Shown here one piece after another: positions 45,110-58,100 of a stretch of 64,000 nucleotides of DNA. Each line of letters begins with the position of its first letter. Positions within the stretch are counted from its first letter, which is position 1. A model generated the notes under the pieces. That model made no database searches, was not told the DNA's origin, and saw only the letters and a program-made list of their open reading frames with translations. This stretch comes from Wolfiporia cocos (lineage: Eukaryota > Basidiomycota > Agaricomycetes > Polyporales > Phaeolaceae): assembly GCA_029448655.1 (NCBI GenBank), contig JACCLO010000011.1:2666001-2730000 (forward strand), read 5' to 3'. The translations under genes and the position numbers were made by a program.

Positions 45110-46555
45110 ATGGCGCTGAGCTCGCCACCCACTGCATCAGGGTTTCATCCCACCCAGGCGGACGTCGACGTGGAAGAGGAGGATGAGGTCGACCAGCTGG
45201 ATTCCGACCTCGATGGCGAGGACGAAATCCCCATTGGGACCGCCTCATCAAGCAACGCGCGTCCGCGGCGGAGCGGGGAACGCGTCCTTGGGCATACGCT
45301 CATACCCTCGGCGCGCCTGGAGAACATCATGCATGCGGACGGTACGTGGCGCTCGATATCGCGGGCTGTGTCGAGTAGTAATCAACACGCTTCTCCCCGT
45401 GGGGGTATGTAGGAGTGGGTGGGCATATGTCGAGAGAGGCAATGTATATCCTGTCCGTCGCCACAGTGAGTGTGCAATACCTATGATGTTGCGCGCGTCG
45501 GACGACCATACTCATTCCACAGGAAGAGTTTATAAAACGCCTTGCAACTACGGGTGAACAGGTGGCCAACGTCGAACGACGCTCGGTAGTGAATTACCGC
45601 GATATTGGTCGGTCTTGTCCACTATTGTTCCGTCACCTGATGCTCAATCATGCATGCAGCGTTCGCGACTCAGAGATACCCAGAGTTTGCGTTTCTGCGA
45701 GGTATGTTGGGCTGTGTCTTACCAGCAATGACCGCAGCTCATGGCACGATAGACGTCATCCCTGCTCCGACAACTCTCATGCGCGCCCTACAGCTACGCG
45801 CAGCAAGAGAAAAAGAACTCGCTGATGATGACCCAGCACTTGCTCCTCCGATGCCTCTCCCCCCACTCCCACCGGTCAATTACTCGCCGCTCGATCCCCC
45901 TCCTGCACCATCACACCCACCCTCCGCACCGCCACCGTCAACTGAGAATCCGCAGCCACCCGCACAACCCCGGAACAAAAACCGCCAATTGAACGGCAAC
46001 GGCAAGGAAAAGGTGGAGAAGACCGAGAAGACCAACGGGGCCACTAGTGCGAGCATCTCGAAACGCGTGCGCGACAGTAAGGGACGCTGGAGCCAGGGTG
46101 CCGCGAACGGTCAGGGCACGGCCAACGGTCAGGGCGCCGCGAACAGCCAGGGGGTGGCGAACGGCGAGGGAGCGCGGAGTCCAAGCGGAAGCGTCAGTGC
46201 GCATGCGAGCACCAGGCCAAGCAGCGCGCGGATACGGAGCCGCGTGTCGCGCGTGATAGAAGGGCGGCGCTCGTCGTCTGTATCGACGAATGGACTGTCC
46301 GGTCAGCACGAGGCGAGCTATCCTACGCAGAGCCCCGGGGACATGATGCCCCCGAGTTCCAGTACCCACCACCTGCCACAGGTGAATGCGCGCACGGAAC
46401 TTGAATCTTGGTCTATTACGCCGCACTATACTGGCCCTGCAAGCGCGTATCTCGTCAATGGCGAGCCGCCTCGGCCTGTCTTTGGCCATATTGGTGGCAT
46501 GAGAAACCCGCCCGGACGGACGATCTACTCGCAGCAACGGCCTCCTAACCGATGA
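45110..46555 (+). CDS. CHRAC1/Dpb3-like histone-fold protein with long disordered tail
   Basis: Histone-fold subunit of the kind found in chromatin-accessibility and DNA polymerase epsilon complexes (CHRAC15/16, Dpb3/Dpb4). Exons 45110-45341, 45413-45465, 45523-45607, 45660-45701, 45753-46555; 404 residues. Splicing assembles a continuous fold at about residues 60-145: GHTLIPSARLENIMHADG, REAMYILSVATEEFIKRLA, VNYRDIAFATQRYPEFAFL. The order of helices matches CHRAC1 better than NF-YC. The N-terminus is acidic (DVEEEDEVDQLDSDLDGEDE). The tail of about 250 residues is Pro-rich, then has degenerate repeats of about seven residues around AANGQG, then Ser/Arg-rich. I start at MALSSPP because the preceding in-frame stretch lacks a conserved look. 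The metazoan and yeast proteins are much shorter, so the tail is a lineage feature. Confidence 0.82.
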
Positions 46556-46958
46556 TTCCCGTTTGCTTTGTTCCTACCGTATGTCTACAGCAACCTATTG
46601 TCATTACTGTTGCCACCTTTCATCCCATCATGCATACATTTCCCATCATGTCGCGCAAGTTGGTGCTGATGATCACCCGCGGTATTGTAGCAATCTGCAC
46701 TGTCTACTAGTATACCTTTCCTTTCACTTAGATGAGCGCCATCTCAGCAGGTGGTTCCATTGATATTCGGTGCATGTACAACCTTTCAGCAACGAACGCG
46801 CTGGCCCCCGATCAAATGCACGAAACGTGATCGGAAGCGCGACTTGGATTCAATGCACGTGAAGTGCCACAAAAATGAGCTTGACTCGCTTCGTGCAGAC
46901 ACTCTGGAACTGTAGAGTCTGTCTATCCTCGTCTCCAAACTTGTTTCTCGTACGCAAA
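46556..46958. other. Intergenic region between histone-fold gene and ARC1-like gene
   Basis: About 400 bp between two plus-strand genes, with no feature recognised. An in-frame upstream ATG at 46875 could extend the next protein by 28 residues. Confidence 0.45.
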
Positions 46959-48614
46959 ATGGCATCGGCCGCCGCTATCTCTAAACTGCCTAACCCCCTC
47001 CGGGACTTCGTCACGACCGCGACGTCGGATCCTGAGCAGGACTTCGGCACGACCGAGAAGGATAAGGCAGAGGTGGCGGAATGGATCGAGCAGATCGCAC
47101 AGGGTGATGTTACCAAGCCAGAAAACCTGAAGGTGGGGATACATCTGGCAAGGTCTGGCTGAGGTCAAGCTTAAGCGGAGTATAGGACCTCGACACCAAA
47201 CTTGTCCCCCGCACATACCTTGTGAATAACTACTATACTGCAGCCGATGCCGCTCTGTACGGCGCACTGCACCCGGTGTTCGTACGTGCGATGTACCATT
47301 ATTCGTGGATCCAAGTTAACAGTCACGCTCCAGTCGCAACTGCAGCCTGCGCAGTACTACACCTACCCCGCTCTCACCCGCTACTTCGATCACATCCAAT
47401 GGCAACCGCAAGTGCGCACGGCCGCACCCTTCACAGAGCCTGAGGGTGCCTTTTCTCAGGTGGCATTCGACCTCGATAACGCGCCGAAGATAGAGCGCAA
47501 GGCGGATCATCCGAAGGAGAAGAAGAAGGCCCCCGCCGCGGACTCATATGCAGCAGCCCCCGTAAAGAGCAAGAAGAAGGAGGAAGCTCCTGCTGCAGCA
47601 GAAACGAGTGAGGAGGTGTCCACTGGCGAGGCGAAAGCCCAGAAGAAGGAAAAGAAGGAGAAGAAGGAGAAGGAGAAGAAACCTGTTGAGGCCGCTGAAG
47701 CAGGGAAGAAGAAGGCGGCTGGTGACAGCGGAAAGCAGGCCGCTGCAGATGAGGGTTCAGGGGAACCCGTCCCTTCCATGATTGATCTCCGTGTCGGTCA
47801 TATCATTGATAGTGAGCATGTCCACAGAATTGCGCGATGTCTCGAGTGACCCTTTGTGCAGTTAAGAAGCATCCAGACGCCGATGGACTCTATGTCGAGG
47901 TAGGATGTTTCGATTATGAACTAAGGATATCGTACTTGATGCATTTTGTGCTTAGCAAATAGACTTCGGCGAAGAGACAGGTCCCCGGACGGTGGTATCA
48001 GGGTTGGTCCACTACATTCCGATTGAGGAGATGAGGGATAAGTACCTCGTCGGTGTGGTATGTTTGAAGATCATCTTTCTCATAGCTCTCTTTTAATAGC
48101 ATTCTATAGTGCAATCTGAAACCTGCAAACATGCGTGGGGTCAAGAGCTTCGCTATGGTCCTTTGCGTATGAAGTCGAGCTTCATGATCACACATGCGTT
48201 GGCTAATTCACCGATCCACAGGCAACATCGAAAGACGGCAAGGAGAGCGGCATTGAACTCGTTCAGCCGCCAGCGGGCTCAAAACCAGGAGAGCGCGTCT
48301 ACTTCGAGGGTGCTGACTTCGAGAGTACGTACCTCTCAGTGCTTCTCTGTGTCACCATGACCGATCGTCCGGACAGATGCGACGCCGCTCTCGCAACTGA
48401 ACCCTAAGAAGAAGATATTCGAGACTGTCCAGCCAGGTACGTCACCTCATTGTCGCGTGCATCGGGAAACCTAACTATCACTTATGCAGGGTTCACGACG
48501 CTGGAGACGAAAGAGGCCGCGTGGGTGAACCCAACGACCAAGAGTGTCCACCGGATCCGGACAAAGGATGGTGTGTGCGTTGCGCCTACACTTATTGGCG
48601 CCTCCCTGTCATAG
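46959..48614 (+). CDS. ARC1: Arc1/EMAPII-type tRNA-binding cofactor of aminoacyl-tRNA synthetases
   Basis: Cytosolic tRNA-binding protein that in yeast recruits MetRS and GluRS. Nine exons: 46959-47132, 47186-47281, 47334-47811, 47862-47899, 47956-48057, 48110-48166, 48222-48324, 48377-48436, 48490-48614; eight introns of 50-56 bp; 410 residues. The N-terminal part (about 1-125) resembles the GST-like interaction domain of Arc1. A Lys/Glu/Ala-rich linker (about 130-235) can bind tRNA. The C-terminal EMAPII OB-fold domain begins MIDLRVGHIIDIKKHPDADGL and contains TVVSGLVHYIP, CNLKPANMRGVKSF, PPAGSKPGERVYFEG and LNPKKKIFETVQPGFTT. The first intron has an unusual GTGGGG donor. Either in-frame ATG (46875 or 46959) is possible; MASAAAISKL is the better start. 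Confidence 0.9.
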
Positions 48615-49052
48615 GCGTGGAGAATTTGTGTCTCTGCAGTAGAGCAATTTTGTATGATAAACAATGAAAGGAGAGGTGATCACATGGCAAATGGACATTC
48701 AGGGTTGATGGGATCTGGGAAGTCAGTAGCATCTGATATCCCAGGTCTCTCCACGAATACGCGCAGTAGACCGCGAGACTTCAAGCTTCAAGCATCAAGC
48801 ACTGTGATCTGTACGCTGATGGCAGACTTGCATATATTATTGCCAAGTTGCATTCAGTTGAATGCATCAGACATGTACTTCAACCCAGATCGCGAGGTGA
48901 CGTATTAGATGTTGTTGCCGCTGCACTGTCCACGCTAGTTGGTCATGACTTCCTCATGCCTTGTCCGAGATCAGTTCCAACAGGACTACACAACAGCCAC
49001 TCGATGAGCTGCGCTAACAAGTAATCATACAGTACAACGATAGCTGGATATA
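48615..49052. other. Convergent intergenic region
   Basis: About 440 bp between the 3' ends of the ARC1-like gene (+) and SGF29 (-). No gene or repeat recognised. Confidence 0.45.
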
Positions 49053-50415
49053 TTAGGCACCTCCTGGCCACTCAACCACCCACTGTGCCGATACGTTGTG
49101 TTCCTGGTCATCATCGTCCTCGAACTTGAGCTTGTACATTGGTATTGAAGAGCCGGTCTGTACAGAGTCAAAAACAGTTGAACGCATGGATGTAGTCACG
49201 CGACTTACTCGCGCTCCCGGCTGCATGTCTTTGGGACTGGCGACAACCTCCGCTCGGTAGAAGCAGCTTGTATCAGGATATAATGCCATGACTGTCGATC
49301 TCGCGGTAAATTCCGGATATGCGTTGAGGTGTGCAGCGCTATCCGGTGGTGCGGATGGGTCCGGTAAAGGTATTATTGCGCGTAGCGTAGTATTGTAGCA
49401 TCTGCGACAATTTAAATCGGGCTGTAGCGGTAATGGAGTAGAGAGTGACAACATACTGCCCGGGTTGACCGTCTTCTTGTGGTTCAGGATCTTGTACTTC
49501 GTATCTAGATAAAATCAGAATCATTGAGTATATAACTACGATGGAGATAGCGAACCGATTTTTGTCTTGATTGATGCACTTCGTGACAACTGCCAAAATC
49601 CATTCTTCGTCCTTGCCACCTGTGATACCATCCGCAGCCTTGCTAGTATTCTGCGGCGGGTGAAATGCAACTTTGCGGCCTTCTTGCAGAGGTAATTGCT
49701 TTGCGAGGGCTTCTCGCCTAGCCTTCGGCTCACGAGAGAAGGGTATCGGCTGTGGGCCTACCGAATTTCGCGGCGGGACCGTGATGGATATTCCTCGTGA
49801 CACAGACGGAGCAGGGACAGGTGCGGGGGTAGGGGCTACAGAGGGCGAACGCGCTCGAGGCCGTTTGGGGCGTTTCTCTGTTACAGTAAGATTTCTTGAG
49901 ATACATGACGAATCTTTGCTTAACAATGCGGACCTTGTGGTGCCTCGGAGGCTTTACGCAGTGCAATCAGAATTTGGAGACGTTCCATGACTTCGTCGAT
50001 GGCTCTAGATGATATCAATGAGATTGAGTCAAATGAACATATCAAAACCCATCCTACGCGGCATCTCGCTCAGCGTTAGTCTTTATTTCGTGCAGTCCGG
50101 CAGTAAGTTTCTTGTAATGTGACTTTAGGTTCTCAATCCCATCTGCTGGCACATTGTCATCCGAGGGCCACGCCGACAGCAGCCTATGAACGCGACCGGC
50201 AGTATCGCCGCTAGCAGGATTGGTGTACGTATTTGAGAGCTTAGATAGTGCGGATGCAGCGTGTGACCAATATTCTACCTCTACAAGCGCAGTGGCGTGA
50301 TTCGTGATCGAAGTATTGAACGTGTCGGCATTATTGAGAACAGTGTAAATTCAAGGCAATCCGACAAACCTTCAGAGGATGCGGGCCGTTTCGATGAGGC
50401 TCGTCTGCTCGTCAT
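49053..50415 (-). CDS. SGF29: SGF29, tandem-Tudor subunit of the SAGA histone acetyltransferase complex
   Basis: Reader of H3K4me2/3 that tethers SAGA to chromatin. Seven exons: 50415-50370, 50280-50058, 50004-49934, 49877-49556, 49504-49457, 49401-49209, 49157-49053; introns 89, 53, 56, 51, 55 and 51 bp; 335 residues. Much of the 5' half is invisible to a simple ORF scan. Splicing restores an N-terminal helical part (EEVEYWSHAASALSKLSNTY, then AIDEVMERLQILIALRK), a basic Pro/Ser-rich linker, and the C-terminal SGF29 domain (about residues 165-335) with GRKVAFHPP, EEWILAVVTKCINQDKNRYE, VMALYPDTSCFYRAEV and FEDDDDQE...WVVEWPG. The Tyr/Phe cage region (YPDTSCFYRA) is intact. The start codon context and the phase of all joins are consistent. 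Confidence 0.92.
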
Positions 50416-50771
50416 AATTACTACTTTCAGATGTGTGTTCCGATAAATGCAGAGACAAGGAGGGTGGTGGCGAGAAACAAGGAACGCACGATACACGCTA
50501 GTAAGAACTCCGCGATGATCCACAATCTGAGATCCGAACCCGAATACATAATCACGTGGCGACATTCTACGATTTATGCGCGTGATGCAGAACGAACACA
50601 TATGCCACTCCAGTAGACTAAAACGTACAGTTTCATTGCTTACTGAGAAGCAAGTGCCAGTAGTGTTGCCACGTTTCCTACTCTGAGCTAAGCTTTGATT
50701 TCATCGGCTGGCCACGGCGATGCGCAAGGTGCGGTGAGAAGCGGTCGGCGGCCAAATCAGGTTGATATAGA
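50416..50771. other. Intergenic region between translin and SGF29
   Basis: About 356 bp between two minus-strand genes, presumably the SGF29 promoter and the translin 3' UTR. Nothing else recognised. Confidence 0.45.
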
Positions 50772-51782
50772 CTACTCTCTGTTCAATTTTGCTGGTGCGA
50801 GCTTCCGGAGTGAAACATCATACACAACTGAACGGAAGGGGGAGTAATCAGTAACCTGAAGCGTATGGTTTCGCCAAGCAACTTACCTTCCTCAATTTTC
50901 TTGATATCATATTTGAGACTATCATACCTACGTCTGAGGGTGTCATTCTTCAAGTTAAGCTAAGAAAAAGTTCAAGTTCAGACAGTTCAGTAGGAGCAAG
51001 AGATGCTAAGCTGACCATCGCAAAGCCGGCGAACAAGTCCTTCACGAAGAAAGAGATTTTGATCGGTTGCTCGAAATCTCCGAGTGTCACGGAGTTGACA
51101 GAGAGACGCGACTGAATATAATGGATTAACACCAGCAGCAGTAGGAAGAGCTGATCACTGACGAGCTCATTCACCAAGGAGATTAATGCGTGCAGATAGT
51201 CTTCAGCACTTAGTGCAAACCTATCTTGCCATTCATCTTTGACTACCATCCAGGGACTGGCGTCAGAAGCAGGAGCTCATAACATGTGCCATTTGCACAT
51301 ACTCCCGAGTACCTCGCTCGCCTGAGAAAGGGAGAGTAGCGACCCATTCCTCAAGAACTCGACTAGTGTGGCTGCAAATACTGCGTTGCGCAGGGAAAAC
51401 GACCACATATCTTTCCAGCGCCAGAACTGGTTGGGAGGTATCAACTCAGCAAGCGCAGCCGTTGTTTCACGGCAACTCTCCAGATAGGGAGTGACAGAAT
51501 CAATCAGACTCGGGACTGCCACCAAGAGTTGTGTTTGAGCTTGTCCCGAAGTATGAAAATTCACCTACGCTGTCCAGTTGGAGTGGAGTGTATCTTGTTG
51601 AGCATCCCGCTCAACGTTCGAGTCTTCTTGTCAAGCTCCGTAACTTGGTCTTTGATTTTCTGGAGGAGAATCGGATAGCTATCTGAGCCAGTCCTCGTCA
51701 GAGGAGCCGACTATTGTACTTCTCTGAGATCGACATCCTTGTCGAGTAATCGATTGATGTATTCCAGATTCTGTAGGTCCAT
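50772..51782 (-). CDS. TSN: Translin, single-strand nucleic-acid-binding subunit of C3PO
   Basis: Octamer-forming RNA/DNA-binding protein that with TRAX forms the C3PO endoribonuclease. Seven exons: 51782-51720, 51659-51569, 51515-51303, 51242-51163, 51111-51016, 50959-50887, 50827-50772; introns 60, 53, 60, 51, 56 and 59 bp; 223 residues, close to human translin in size. Motifs: LLDKDVDLREKIKDQVTELD, IPPNQFWRWKDMWSFSLRN, SEVLGIKDEWQDRF, LSAEDYLHALISLVNELSRL, ISFFVKDLFAGFAMLNLKND and VYDVSLRKL. The fourth intron is 51 bp without a stop and reads through in frame. The first intron is the shortest reading that preserves the frame; a nearer CAG or TAG would not. Confidence 0.93.
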
Positions 51783-52123
51783 GGTGTGAATGAGGATGTC
51801 ATCGTGACAAGGGTTTCGGTGACACAGGCTCTGTGGGCGCCAAACGCGCTATGTCACAGTGTCACGCTCACGCGTTTTATTATGAGTCGCGACCGGCGCC
51901 ATTTGAACTTGGCCTTCACTCACTCAACAACACTTCCTTGCTCAATCATTCTGTGTGTTACTGTATCCGACGGAGTATTCTGAACTCAGTATACTGTGCT
52001 ATACCGATCACTATATTGTCAACTAGGTGCCGCTGCAGTCGAGCGCATGCAAACATTATAGCGCCCTTGTAGTCGGCAAGCCTCCACTCGTTTCATTTCT
52101 CAAATCTACTGTGTTGCGACCGC
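51783..52123. promoter_or_regulatory. Divergent promoter region of translin and SEN1
   Basis: 341 bp between two divergent start codons. It must serve both genes. I see no clear TATA box or known operator. Confidence 0.5.
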
Positions 52124-55100
52124 ATGGCATCCCGTCAGCCATCGGAAAGTGAAATCGACACCGCACTCAAAGAGCTGCATGATACTCCAGTCGCCACTCC
52201 TTCCGATGGGACTTTGTCACTCCTCACAAATTACCTGCTAGGATCACCTGTGTCAGGTATCTCTGCTCCTCTTGCGCAAAAGTTTGATCACTGGCTATGT
52301 TCTCGCTCCACACCTACGATAAGAGAGACAGCGAAGTTTCTCATCCGATTACACGCGTATAACAGCCCTCGCGTTGACGTCTGGAGACAGCAGTTTCGAA
52401 AGTGTCTCTCGAGTTGCTGCCAATGTGTTCGTGCACTGCAGAAGGCAAAGATCAATACAAGACACAAGTATGTATCATATCGTAGAATTTGCGTCAACTT
52501 GTCTCATATACTTGGAAGCTACTTCGGCGCATTCTCTGATTCCGCCCTGCAGCCTTTTTATAGTAGCTTCGACAATTGGGAATTAGAAGGTGTTATAGAA
52601 GGTCTTGAGAAATCGCAGGTACTTTCTCCACCATACTCGCGGAAGCTCACCGATGCCCCGCCCGCACTGGCTTTCCACGTATTTTGCAACCTTCATATAT
52701 TGCAGGACACTCGTATATTGGAGGTACTACATGCCCGCACTCCAACTTCTCCTATTTCGAGTTGGCCGGCGGATTATCCGCCCCCTGGCCTTTTACACTG
52801 TCTCCTCCATCGTGATGCGTCGGTACGAGAGTGGGCATGCACCCAGATAGCGCATTGTACAGCTTCTCCCATGCACAAGAATGACTTCCTGCCGCCGTAC
52901 CGCAACGCACTTGAGACTATAGCCTCCATGGTTCTCAGTCAAGCGGATGACCCGGCCACCGCTTCTAACCCCATTCCCTATACGCGCGATATGTCTGCAA
53001 AGTGGTCCGCATACAGCCACGTCCTGCAGTTTGTACCCGAGGCGTATTTCCGTCCTTCAGCTGCGTTTGGCTTAGATCTACGCCAGATTGTCATTGGCCA
53101 CCTACATGATACAAGCACTCGTCAGTACAATTCCACTCTAAACGATGCATATTCTAGCTAACTTTCGACTCCGATTGCCCTCGATACCTCGACTGTTGAC
53201 CATCTCTACGAAGATTTCGTCGAGGTTCTAAGATGTTTTCCGTTGATAATCTCCAGATTGGGCTCTGAACTATGGGAAGGAGAAGGGCCCGAGTACCCTT
53301 TATTGGTGTTAAACTCCATCAAGGACAACCCCCGATATCTTGAGATTCTCCAGAGTCTCGTGGATGCACCCAGGAGCAGTTGGCTGTTACGATGGGTCGA
53401 ACCCTTCCTGAAGACTGTTGGCCGCACTCCTGGATTCAAGGACGTGTTATCGACCATGGTACACTTTCTCTGTGAGGAACTGAAGCACGAGAGATTTAAA
53501 GGTGTACGGCCAGCAGCTATGACAATAGCTGCGAGGGTTAGTGATTATTTAAGCAAGACGCGACTTGTGATTGATCATTCAGCAGATACTCATCGCCCTT
53601 TTTGTACAAATTGAAAAGGAGAGCCCGTCCTACGATCAGAACCTTGTCCAGGAGATCATAGACGTCCACGGAAGTGTGTTTGTCTCGGTCGCGTTTGCGC
53701 GGGAATATACCGGCGAGCGATGGTCAGAACCACGCAGCACCTCAAGGAAACTTATCCGGCATCTGCTTGCTGTGGACGTGAAGGCTGTGTACTCTGCTGT
53801 CATTTCCCTCTCTCACCCTTCAAAACCGCTCGTTACGACGACCTGCAAAGTCCACGAACAATTATGGAAGGAGACGTATGGTACCATACAGCCGGGAGAT
53901 TCAGACGCGGTTGCATTGGTCGTCTCCACTCTGTCCGCCATTGCTCATGTGGACGAGTTGAAAGAGTCTGCTTTTGCCGAACGACTCGGCCATGTGCAGT
54001 ACGGGAGGGCTTACCGGAGCCTCCTCTCTACCATAAATCGCACGCTCAAGATCCTGCACGCTGGTTTCAGTGACGCTATCTCACGATACCTGGATCTCAG
54101 CCCCGTCTCGGTGATCGTCGATCTTCTTCGAAAGAAGGACATCGTCAGGGATATCATGATCCTCATGCTCTCGCCTATTGAGACTGTCCAGGAGAGTGCT
54201 CAAGCACTTGCTGGATCAGCCTTTGACGTCGAAGTCCGTCCGGACTGTCTTCGCGCTCTACTAGAGAAACACCCAGACGCTGCACTCGAAGGGATATTCA
54301 GATACCTCGAAACCTACGTTCAGTTCGCAGACGGGGTGCCGGAGGCCTGCAGCCTGTCAAAGGCACTCGCACGGTGTTTAACGGACATCATAGACGTATT
54401 CTGTTCGAGTCCCGACGGGCTTTTGCTCAATCAGCAGTTCCTACAACAAGAAGGAGTAGGGTCAAACGTGCCTTCTCGGCTGCCTCAATGGTGGAATCTA
54501 ATGACGAGATCGCTCGCCGTCATTTTCTTAAAGACGCCGAAATGGGCCGTCTACTTCGACAACGCAGATATGATTCTATGGATGCGCGACGCTCTTATCT
54601 TTGGACGAGACATGCTGGCTCAACGAAGGGTCATCGAATCCGGTGCACTCGCACATTCTCAGCAGGCGCTGTCGAACAGGAAGCTCTCACGAGTCGGAAA
54701 GAAGATGGTTGATGATCTTCAGCCAGTACTGCAGGAGTTGACCCGTTGGTTACGTCTCACGGATGAAGAACTCTTGCATCAATCATTCTCATTACTCGAA
54801 TCACTCCTGGCTTGTTTTCGACAGACTGGAGTTTCCCCGGATCAGGATGCATTGTCGAAGCTACAGAAGTATATCGACAGTGCACGAAAGAGAGATACCC
54901 TACGTCCGCAGACGAAATTGGACTCTGCACGTCTGGCCAGGTTACAGAATGCAATCAGTGCATTTGATGAAAACGACAAGGTCGAGGTCACTCCCGATAT
55001 CACGCCCGATCAACGGGAAAAGACAGCGCCAGAGAGAGGCGAAGCCGTTGACCTGAAGGGCAAACGACCTGTAGGAGTGACTTCGCGCAAGCCATCCCCA

Positions 55101-58100
55101 CCCGAACAACGACTCCCCCAAATCTTCAAACGACCTCCGCCCAAATTTTCTCTCACGTCCTACTTCAGCGCGGACGACAAGAAAAAGCTTGAGGTCAACT
55201 CCTCCGTTCCTCAGTTCACCAGGAAACTGCAGGCAGTCGCCGCAGGCTCTGTGAATGCTCATGAAGGATCCTCAAACAGAGGTACAAGTCCGACATTGGG
55301 ATCGAGCAGCGAGGGCGATGATAGCGAAGCGGACGAAAGTGCTACTCTGACATCATTATCCAAGCTGCAGAGGTCTCCGAAAAGCAAGAGACCCACAGAG
55401 CGCCGACAGGTGATGATGCTTGACGCCCCTCTGAAGGGCTGGAATCCAGCTGCCCATCGTCGGAATAAGCGAGAAGACGCTCGCAGGACCCAAATGAGGC
55501 TGAAGCCTGACATCTCCGGTCTCCATAGGGCTCTTCTATCGTGGAACTATGACCACAGCGGACCCCACCCTCCAGGAGATCCTCTCAGACTCATGCCTGT
55601 ACCCGACAAGTTCACAGACGCCAACCATTTCTGCAGAGTCTTCGAACCGTTGCTGTTACTGGAATGTTGGACGCAACTGATTGAATCAAAGGAGGATACG
55701 CCCCAATCTTATGACTGTCGAGTCGCAAGCCGCCAATTCGTGGATGACTGGGTTGATTTGGACATCGCTATTAATGAGGGGGTCCCAAAGGACTGGAATT
55801 TGTCGGATGCAGACGTGGTTCTCCTGCGACATCCTACCAACAAGAAATCTGTCCTAGGCAAAGCACAGAGTTGTAAATGGACACATCTTGGACGGCAAGC
55901 TACGATCCGCTGTCTGGCCCGTGGCAGCGACCCTGGCTTGCAAGTAAACTCCACATGGTTTCTCAGCAAGGTCATGAGGTATGTTTCTTACCGTTGAGGA
56001 GGTGCTTCTCTGACAATCCCTTCAGCTTGACTACCCTTCATCGAGAGTTCGCGGCTTTGATGGCATTGCCGTATTATGACCTTTGCGATACGATCTTACA
56101 AGCCAAGCTCACAAGCCCCCCTGTCCCTGATTCGAGCGAGGTCTCACGAACCATGTCCAGCTACAAGGTAAACGAACCACAAGCCAAAGCGATCTTGTAC
56201 TCGTTAAATGGACAGGGCCTCACTTTGGTACAAGGGTATGTCTGGTTTTCATTATATTCCATATCGAGCGAATGCTTACACAGTGTGTTCAGTCCACCAG
56301 GAACAGGTAAAACGTCAACGATTTGCGGCTTGGTCCATGCCTGCCTTTTGAGACGGCCTAGACCCACCACTACCATTCACGTGGGAAGAAACTCCGGTCC
56401 AGCAGATAAGGAGCCAGTGAAGAAGATCTTACTCTGCGCACCCAGTAACGCAGCTATAGATGAAATTGTCTCCCGTCTCAAAGATGGCGTTTCAGGAGCA
56501 GGCCACCAAGCGACTTGTCCTAAGGTCGTCCGTGTCGGTTCCGTTAACAGCATGAACATTAACGTTCGGGATGTATCTCTAGAACATCTCATTGAACAGA
56601 AGATCAATGCTGATACCGACACAGTCAACTCAAAAGATGCGAGCACCGAGATTGCTCGCCTCAGGGCAGAGTTAGAGATGGTGAAAAGTATGCGTCAGCA
56701 AAAGCTGGATGAAATCTCCACAATTCAACACAATACAAGCAAGGCCCTTGCTTTGGAAGAGGAGATCCGGAAATTCAACAAGCAGAAAGCCACATTAATC
56801 CACCAGTTGGACAAGTTGAAAGACAAGCAGAGATCAGATTCTCGCACGATGGACGCAACTCGACGAAGGTTCCGTGCAGAGGTCCTGCAAGAGGCAGATG
56901 TCATTTGCAGCACTCTATCCGGGGCCGCTTATGAATATCTGGAACAATTTGATTTCGAGCTCATAGTTATTGACGAGGCTGCCCAGGCTATTGAATTGAG
57001 TTCACTAATTCCTCTTAAATACCGATGTACCCGCTGCGTCATGGTTGGAGGTATGACTCTTCCCCTGTGCACATGCGATATCTGCTCATGTTGTCTCACA
57101 GATCCCAAACAGCTACCTCCTACTGTTAAGTCTCAACAGGTCAGACGATATCAAAGTGTTGTTGTAAATAACAACTTACATTCCGACTCTTTGTAGGCGT
57201 GTAACCTTGGATACGACCAATCGCTCTTTCTCAGACTTCAACGGCAACGACCAGATGCAGTTCATTTGCTCAGGTTTGACTTACTTCTTCTGATCAAGGG
57301 AAATTTTGAGCCTAACTTCTCCCAGTATTCAATATCGTATGCACCCTGATATAAGTAGAGTGCCAAGTCGACTGTTCTACATGGGCAAGCTCGAAGATGG
57401 CCCTGATGTATTAACGAAGACGGTGAGACCATGGCACAGCAACGCAAAGCTCGGGACGTATCGCTTCTTCAACGTCCTCTCAGGCCAAGAAGAAAGCGGT
57501 TCTGGTAACAGCCATTCCTTCATCAATCGTGCGGAATGCCAGATCGCGGTCGCCTTGTACAATCGCCTTCGACGCGGATTCGCATCCTTCGATTTTGATT
57601 TTAAAGTTGGGGTCATCTCTATGTATCGTGGCCAGATCACAGAACTACGTCGTGCATTTGGGCAACGATTTGGCCCCGAAATTACAGCGACGGTAGATTT
57701 CAACACCGTCGACGGATTTCAGGGTCAAGAGAAGGATGTGATTATACTGTCTTGCGTCAGAGCTGGGCCCGGGGTGCAGAGTGTTGGTTTCTTAAAAGGT
57801 TTGTCAGATTACGTACGGTTCGCCACCCCGAGTAAGCTAATTCACAATTTCGAAGACGTCAGACGAATGAACGTAGCCATCACTCGTGCAAAAGCGTCAC
57901 TATTTGTGCTGGGGCATGCTCCTACCTTGGGACGAAGCGACGAGACATGGCGAGAAGTCATTGCTGATGCTAGAGAAAGGGCCGCCTTGGTCGATGTATG
58001 TGAATGGTAGTCTGTACTTTCACCCTCTGACAGCACTTCACAGGTGGACATCACATACTTCACCACCCCATCGAAAGTCGCGAAGACAAAGCCGACGTCG

